The notes under the pieces are model-generated. The model did no database searches and was not told where the DNA came from. It saw only the letters and a list, made by a program, of their open reading frames with translations. Source: Streptomyces aquilus (GTDB taxonomy: Bacteria; Actinomycetota; Actinomycetes; Streptomycetales; Streptomycetaceae). Taken from it: a DNA stretch of 64,000 nucleotides. The translations under genes and the position numbers were made by a program. Below, in pieces: positions 61,071 through 64,000 of this stretch (the stretch's first letter is position 1; the number at the start of each line of letters is the position of its first letter). The DNA is taken from contig NZ_CP034463.1 of assembly GCF_003955715.1 (NCBI RefSeq), positions 3,100,001-3,164,000 on the forward strand, in the 5' to 3' direction.

Positions 61071-61745
61071 CTACCGGGGCGTCAGCGTGCGGTCGCTCCA
61101 GGCCCACAGGGTCTCGACCCACACGTTCGGGACGTTGAGCCGGGGCGAGTAGGTCAGGTGCCGGGTCCGGTAGGCCTTCAGGACGTCGTACGTGGCGTCG
61201 AGGCAGTCGCGTGAGGTGAGTTCGCCGCTCTTCGGGTCGAGGCCGACGAGGAAGCCGCGGCTCTCGACGCTGCGGATCATGGCCCAGGCCGCGTTCACGT
61301 CACTGGTCGAGGACGCGACACAGCGGTAACGGCTGTACGGGTGCGTGGACTTGCCCGGGTAGTGGGCGTCCCGGGACATGTCGCTGAGCATGCGGTCGTA
61401 CGATCCCTGCGCGTGCCAGGCGCCGATGTCGCCGCCCGGCGGGGTGTAGAGCTTGTTGGTGGGGTTCTCCACGGCGCCGTAGACCCACTGGTTCGTGCCG
61501 GTGACCCGGAAGCCCCAGCCGACGTGCCCGAACTTCTGCGCCCCGTCCGGCTTGACGAAGACGCAGGCGCCGCCGCCGGCCTGGCCGCCGCCCGCCATGT
61601 TGGTGATCGCCGCGGTGCCGCTGGGCGTGGCCGCCGCCTTCGCCCGGGGCGCCGTCTGCTGGCAGCCGGTGATGCCGACGATCGCGCCGATCACGGCCGC
61701 CGCGGCCGTCCAGCGGAGCGCTCCGCGCCGTCCTCGGTTGTTCAT
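61071..61745 (-). CDS. Lipoprotein of unknown function
   Basis: A 224-residue protein with a basic N-terminus, hydrophobic segment and lipobox (ITGC, about residue 28). The mature part shows a conserved region with GGACVFVKPDGAQKFGHVGW, GDIGAWHAQGSYDRMLSDM and two Cys residues that may pair. I recognise no family beyond resemblance to secreted Streptomyces proteins. The start ATG at 61745 (MNNRGRRGALRW) is well placed; an in-frame extension reaches 61916. It is convergent with the E2 gene. Confidence 0.72.
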   Translation of the reverse strand: MNNRGRRGALRWTAAAAVIGAIVGITGCQQTAPRAKAAATPSGTAAITNMAGGGQAGGGACVFVKPDGAQKFGHVGWGFRVTGTNQWVYGAVENPTNKLYTPPGGDIGAWHAQGSYDRMLSDMSRDAHYPGKSTHPYSRYRCVASSTSDVNAAWAMIRSVESRGFLVGLDPKSGELTSRDCLDATYDVLKAYRTRHLTYSPRLNVPNVWVETLWAWSDRTLTPR

Positions 61746-61891
61746 GCCATCCCCCGATGGTGCGGGGGCGCCCCGCGCGGGCACCCCATGCCGACCGCGA
61801 CGGGGAGGAGGCGGGCCGGGGTTCCTCCGGTGACACGGCGGTGACGCCTCCGGGGCCGCTCCGGTACGGGGCTTTACAGGGCGAGTCGTCC

Positions 61892-61916
61892 TGTGAGCGT
61901 GTAAGTCTCGTCTCAC
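61892..61916. promoter_or_regulatory. Possible operator shared with the lpdA upstream region
   Basis: tgtgagcgtgt (61892-61902) recurs exactly at 57560-57570, and both copies are followed by a ctcac element after 10 to 14 bases. It lies in the divergent gap between the lipoprotein gene and the GntR gene. The meaning is uncertain. Confidence 0.35.
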
Positions 61917-62024
61917 CTGCGGGAAAGCGCCCCCGTGCGCCCCTCCGGGAAGCGCTTGCGGCCTTATTGTCTAAACGTCAAACGCCCCCGGGGCCGATGG
62001 GCGGCCCCTCCTTAAGGAGCACTC

Positions 62025-62657
62025 ATGACCGCGCCCGTCGTCCACTCGCTGCGCGAACAGATCCGCGAGCACATCGTGGAGGGGATCGTGAGCGGGCGCT
62101 GGAAGCCGGGCGAGCGCATCGTCGAGCGTCGGATCGCGACCGAGCTGGAGGTCAGCCAGACGCCCGTGCGGGAGGCACTGCGCGAGCTGGAGTCGCTGCG
62201 GCTGATCGAGTCGGCGCCGAACAAGGGCGTGCGGGTGCGGAACCTGACGGCGGCCGACCTGGAGGAGAGCTACCCGGTCCGGGCCGGTCTGGAGGCGATC
62301 GCGGCGGAGCTGGCGGCGGAGCGGCTGGCGGGCGACTGCTCGGCCCTTGAGCCGCATGTCGCCGCGCTGTACGAGGCGGACCGGGAGTCGGACGGCACGG
62401 CGCAGGTGCGGCACACGGTGGGCTTCCACCGGGAGATGGTCCGGGCGGCGGGCAACTCGGTGTTGTTGCACACCTGGGAGGGGCTGGGCATCGAGGTGTT
62501 CACGGCGCTGTCGATTCGGTGGCTGGGGACGGTGCAGCAGTCGTATGCGGAGGAGCACGAGGAGTTGGTGCAGGCGTTTCGGCGCCGGGATCCTCGGATC
62601 GCGGAGTTGGTGAAGGCGCATGTGCTGGGGTGTGCGCCCCGGCATGAAGGCGAGTAG
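62025..62657 (+). CDS. GntR family transcriptional regulator, FCD (FadR) type
   Basis: A 210-residue regulator. The N-terminal winged helix-turn-helix (~12-75, VEGIVSGRWKPGERIVERRI, SQTPVREALRELESL) is followed by the all-helical FCD ligand-binding domain (~80-205), which in relatives binds organic acids through a metal site with several His residues. The ATG at 62025 has TAAGGAG upstream. It lies directly before aceE, as PdhR does in other bacteria, and the aceE promoter has a 17-bp palindrome, so control of pyruvate dehydrogenase is a reasonable guess. The ligand could be pyruvate. Confidence 0.9.
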   Translation: MTAPVVHSLREQIREHIVEGIVSGRWKPGERIVERRIATELEVSQTPVREALRELESLRLIESAPNKGVRVRNLTAADLEESYPVRAGLEAIAAELAAERLAGDCSALEPHVAALYEADRESDGTAQVRHTVGFHREMVRAAGNSVLLHTWEGLGIEVFTALSIRWLGTVQQSYAEEHEELVQAFRRRDPRIAELVKAHVLGCAPRHEGE

Positions 62658-62670
62658 GAAAGGTGCATTG

Positions 62671-62743
62671 TCGGGTGCGGGTGCGTTGTGGCTGGGCGCG
62701 CCCACGCGGCGGAGCCGCAAATGAATACAGCCCCGCGCCCCTA
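62671..62743 (+). repeat. Dispersed repeat copy E, variant with altered core
   Basis: The flank tcgggtgcgggtgcgttgtg then ggctggg, known from the other copies, is followed by cgcgcccacgcggcggagcc and ends in ccccgcgcccct. The usual gcgcagtt part is replaced by a longer AT-containing segment. This looks like a second variant of the same family. Confidence 0.7.
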
Positions 62744-62884
62744 GGTACCTGACACCACTCGGCACCACCCGAGCAGCCCCCCGCTCACCTGCGAAAACAA
62801 GCCCTCAACAAGGTCACCCGGTGCCATCACCGAAGGCACCCCGTGCCTACTTTCTCGGAATCGAGAGGTTTTGCCCGTCAACCC

Positions 62885-62915
62885 TTTGATCGATCATCGA
62901 TCAGGGAGTTACAGT
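62885..62915 (+). promoter_or_regulatory. aceE promoter overlapping a perfect palindrome
   Basis: A promoter-like pair, TTGATC (62886-62891) and TACAGT (62910-62915), is separated by 18 bases, about 130 bases before the aceE ATG. The perfect palindrome TGATCGATCATCGATCA (62887-62903) covers the -35 box and spacer, so a bound repressor would block RNA polymerase. The adjacent GntR/FCD protein is the obvious candidate. Confidence 0.65.
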
Positions 62916-63043
62916 CGCCGACGGGCCTCCACCGGGGCCTGACGGGCTTCCACCGAAGCTCAAGCCCTGTCCTGCCAAAGACCAAGGGCACCCCCGAACC
63001 CTTACCGATGAGGGAACCCCCTTCGACTGAGGAAGGCGGCGAC

Positions 63044-64000
63044 ATGACCGACCCCAACGCCATCCAGCCGAGCGAGCTCGACCAGCTCCCCGACCGGGAC
63101 CCCGAGGAGACCGCCGAATGGCAGGCCTCCCTGGACGCGGTCGCCAAGGCTGCCGGCCCGCACCGTGCCGCGTACCTGATGCGCCGCACGCTGGAGAGGG
63201 CGGAGGGCAACGGCATCGCGCTGCCGAAGCTCCTCGAGACCGACTACGTCAACACCATCCCCACCTCCGCGGAGCCGGGCCTGCCCGGTGACCCGGAGCT
63301 GGAGGCCCGGATCACCGCCTGGAACCGCTGGAACGCGGCCGCCATGGTGACCCGGGGCAGCAAGTACGGCGTGGGCGGCCACATCGCCACCTTCGCCTCC
63401 GCGGCCTGGCTCTACGAGACCGGCTTCAACCACTTCTTCAAGGGCAAGGAAGCCGACGGTTCCGGCGACCAGCTCTACATCCAGGGCCACGCCTCCCCCG
63501 GCATCTACGCCCGCGCCTTCCTCGACGGGCGTCTCAACGAGGCGCACCTCGACAACTTCCGCCGCGAGTCCGGCGGCAACGGCCTCCCCTCGTACCCGCA
63601 CCCCCGCCGGCTGCCCTGGCTGTGGGAGTTCCCGACCGTCTCCATGGGTCTCGGTCCGCTCTCCGCCATCTACCAGGCGCGCTTCAACCGGTACCTCACC
63701 AACCGCGGCATCAAGGACGTGTCCGCTTCGCACGTCTGGGCTTTCCTCGGTGACGGTGAGATGGACGAGCCCGAGTCCACCGCGGCACTCGCACTGGCCT
63801 CGCGTGAGGGTCTCGACAACCTCACCTTCGTCATCAACTGCAACCTCCAGCGCCTCGACGGCCCGGTCCGCGCGAACTTCAAGATCGTGCAGGAGCTGGA
63901 GGCCCAGTTCCGCGGCGCCGGCTGGAACGTCATCAAGACGCTGTGGGGCTCGGCCTGGGACGAGCTGTTCCAGCTCGACACCACGGGCGCGCTGGTACGC
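63044..64000 (+). CDS. aceE: Pyruvate dehydrogenase E1 component, homodimeric type, 5' part
   Basis: The first 319 residues of the ~900-residue E1 are present; the frame runs off the window end. Recognisable are [73 protein letters not shown] and the thiamine diphosphate motif [14 protein letters not shown]. It decarboxylates pyruvate and passes the acetyl group to the E2. The ATG at 63044 has a GGAAGG site; an in-frame ATG 12 codons upstream (63008) is less likely. It follows the GntR gene and the operator at 62887-62903. Confidence 0.95.
   Translation, partial: MTDPNAIQPSELDQLPDRDPEETAEWQASLDAVAKAAGPHRAAYLMRRTLERAEGNGIALPKLLETDYVNTIPTSAEPGLPGDPELEARITAWNRWNAAAMVTRGSKYGVGGHIATFASAAWLYETGFNHFFKGKEADGSGDQLYIQGHASPGIYARAFLDGRLNEAHLDNFRRESGGNGLPSYPHPRRLPWLWEFPTVSMGLGPLSAIYQARFNRYLTNRGIKDVSASHVWAFLGDGEMDEPESTAALALASREGLDNLTFVINCNLQRLDGPVRANFKIVQELEAQFRGAGWNVIKTLWGSAWDELFQLDTTGALVR

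Larger units (their letters stand above)
62658..63043. other. Gap between gntR and aceE: repeat variant, operator and promoter
   Basis: The first ~90 bases hold a variant of the dispersed repeat. The second half holds the aceE promoter, with a 17-bp palindrome. No small gene was seen. Confidence 0.6.

Overview
The window is a chromosomal segment from a Streptomyces-type actinomycete. The DNA is very GC-rich with G/C-heavy third codon positions, GTG starts are common, purine-rich ribosome binding sites are clear, and actinobacterial signature genes are present: a fused diheme cytochrome c1, a CtaF-type oxidase subunit IV, a SAM-IV riboswitch, a homodimeric AceE, and PspA with PspAA. From memory, gene content and order match the core-chromosome region of S. 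coelicolor that runs from the cytochrome bc1/aa3 genes to lpdA, sucB and aceE; no search was run. I see no rRNA, tRNA, CRISPR array, insertion sequence or prophage.

Layout. 1-12.6 kb: the tail of a GT87-like membrane glycosyltransferase, a MATE exporter facing a PadR regulator across a tandem operator, a lipoprotein metallopeptidase, two NlpC/P60 wall hydrolases, a NYN-domain protein, a rhomboid protease coupled to a RAM-domain protein, a sensor-type Ser/Thr kinase, and a class V aminotransferase behind a SAM-IV riboswitch. 12.9-23.4 kb: trpD, then the respiratory genes ctaE-qcrC-qcrA-qcrB and ctaC-ctaD-ctaF on the minus strand, interrupted by a receiver-domain protein and an L,D-transpeptidase. 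23.6-32.4 kb: a cysteine desulfurase-TusA fusion, a PfkB kinase, an acidic membrane protein, erpA, nadA and a second sensor-type kinase. 32.5-39 kb: an HAE1-type RND exporter with a NarL-type two-component system, then PspAA/PspA. 39-49 kb: a DUF3043 protein, a methyltransferase, an HtrA-like protease, and the late cobalamin genes (a CobU fusion, cobT, cobS) interleaved with an MprF-like transferase and membrane proteins.

49.1-55.5 kb is the most interesting part. Five minus-strand genes encode a secreted deacetylase-like protein, a PelF-like GT4 glycosyltransferase, a polytopic membrane protein, a spherulin-4 (GH135-like) protein and a GH114 endo-galactosaminidase-like lipoprotein. The last four overlap by 4 bp each. 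This enzyme set matches the fungal galactosaminogalactan cluster (Agd3, Gtb3, Sph3, Ega3) and is functionally parallel to bacterial Pel. I infer a cationic galactosamine-type exopolysaccharide system.

55.9-64 kb: pepA, lpdA, the E2 acyltransferase gene (sucB/aceF), a small lipoprotein, a GntR/FCD regulator and the 5' part of aceE, whose promoter overlaps a perfect 17-bp palindrome. The clustering suggests the regulator controls pyruvate dehydrogenase. A short dispersed repeat with a 20-bp core occurs as four exact copies plus one variant; one copy lies in frame inside the membrane-protein gene of the polysaccharide cluster.
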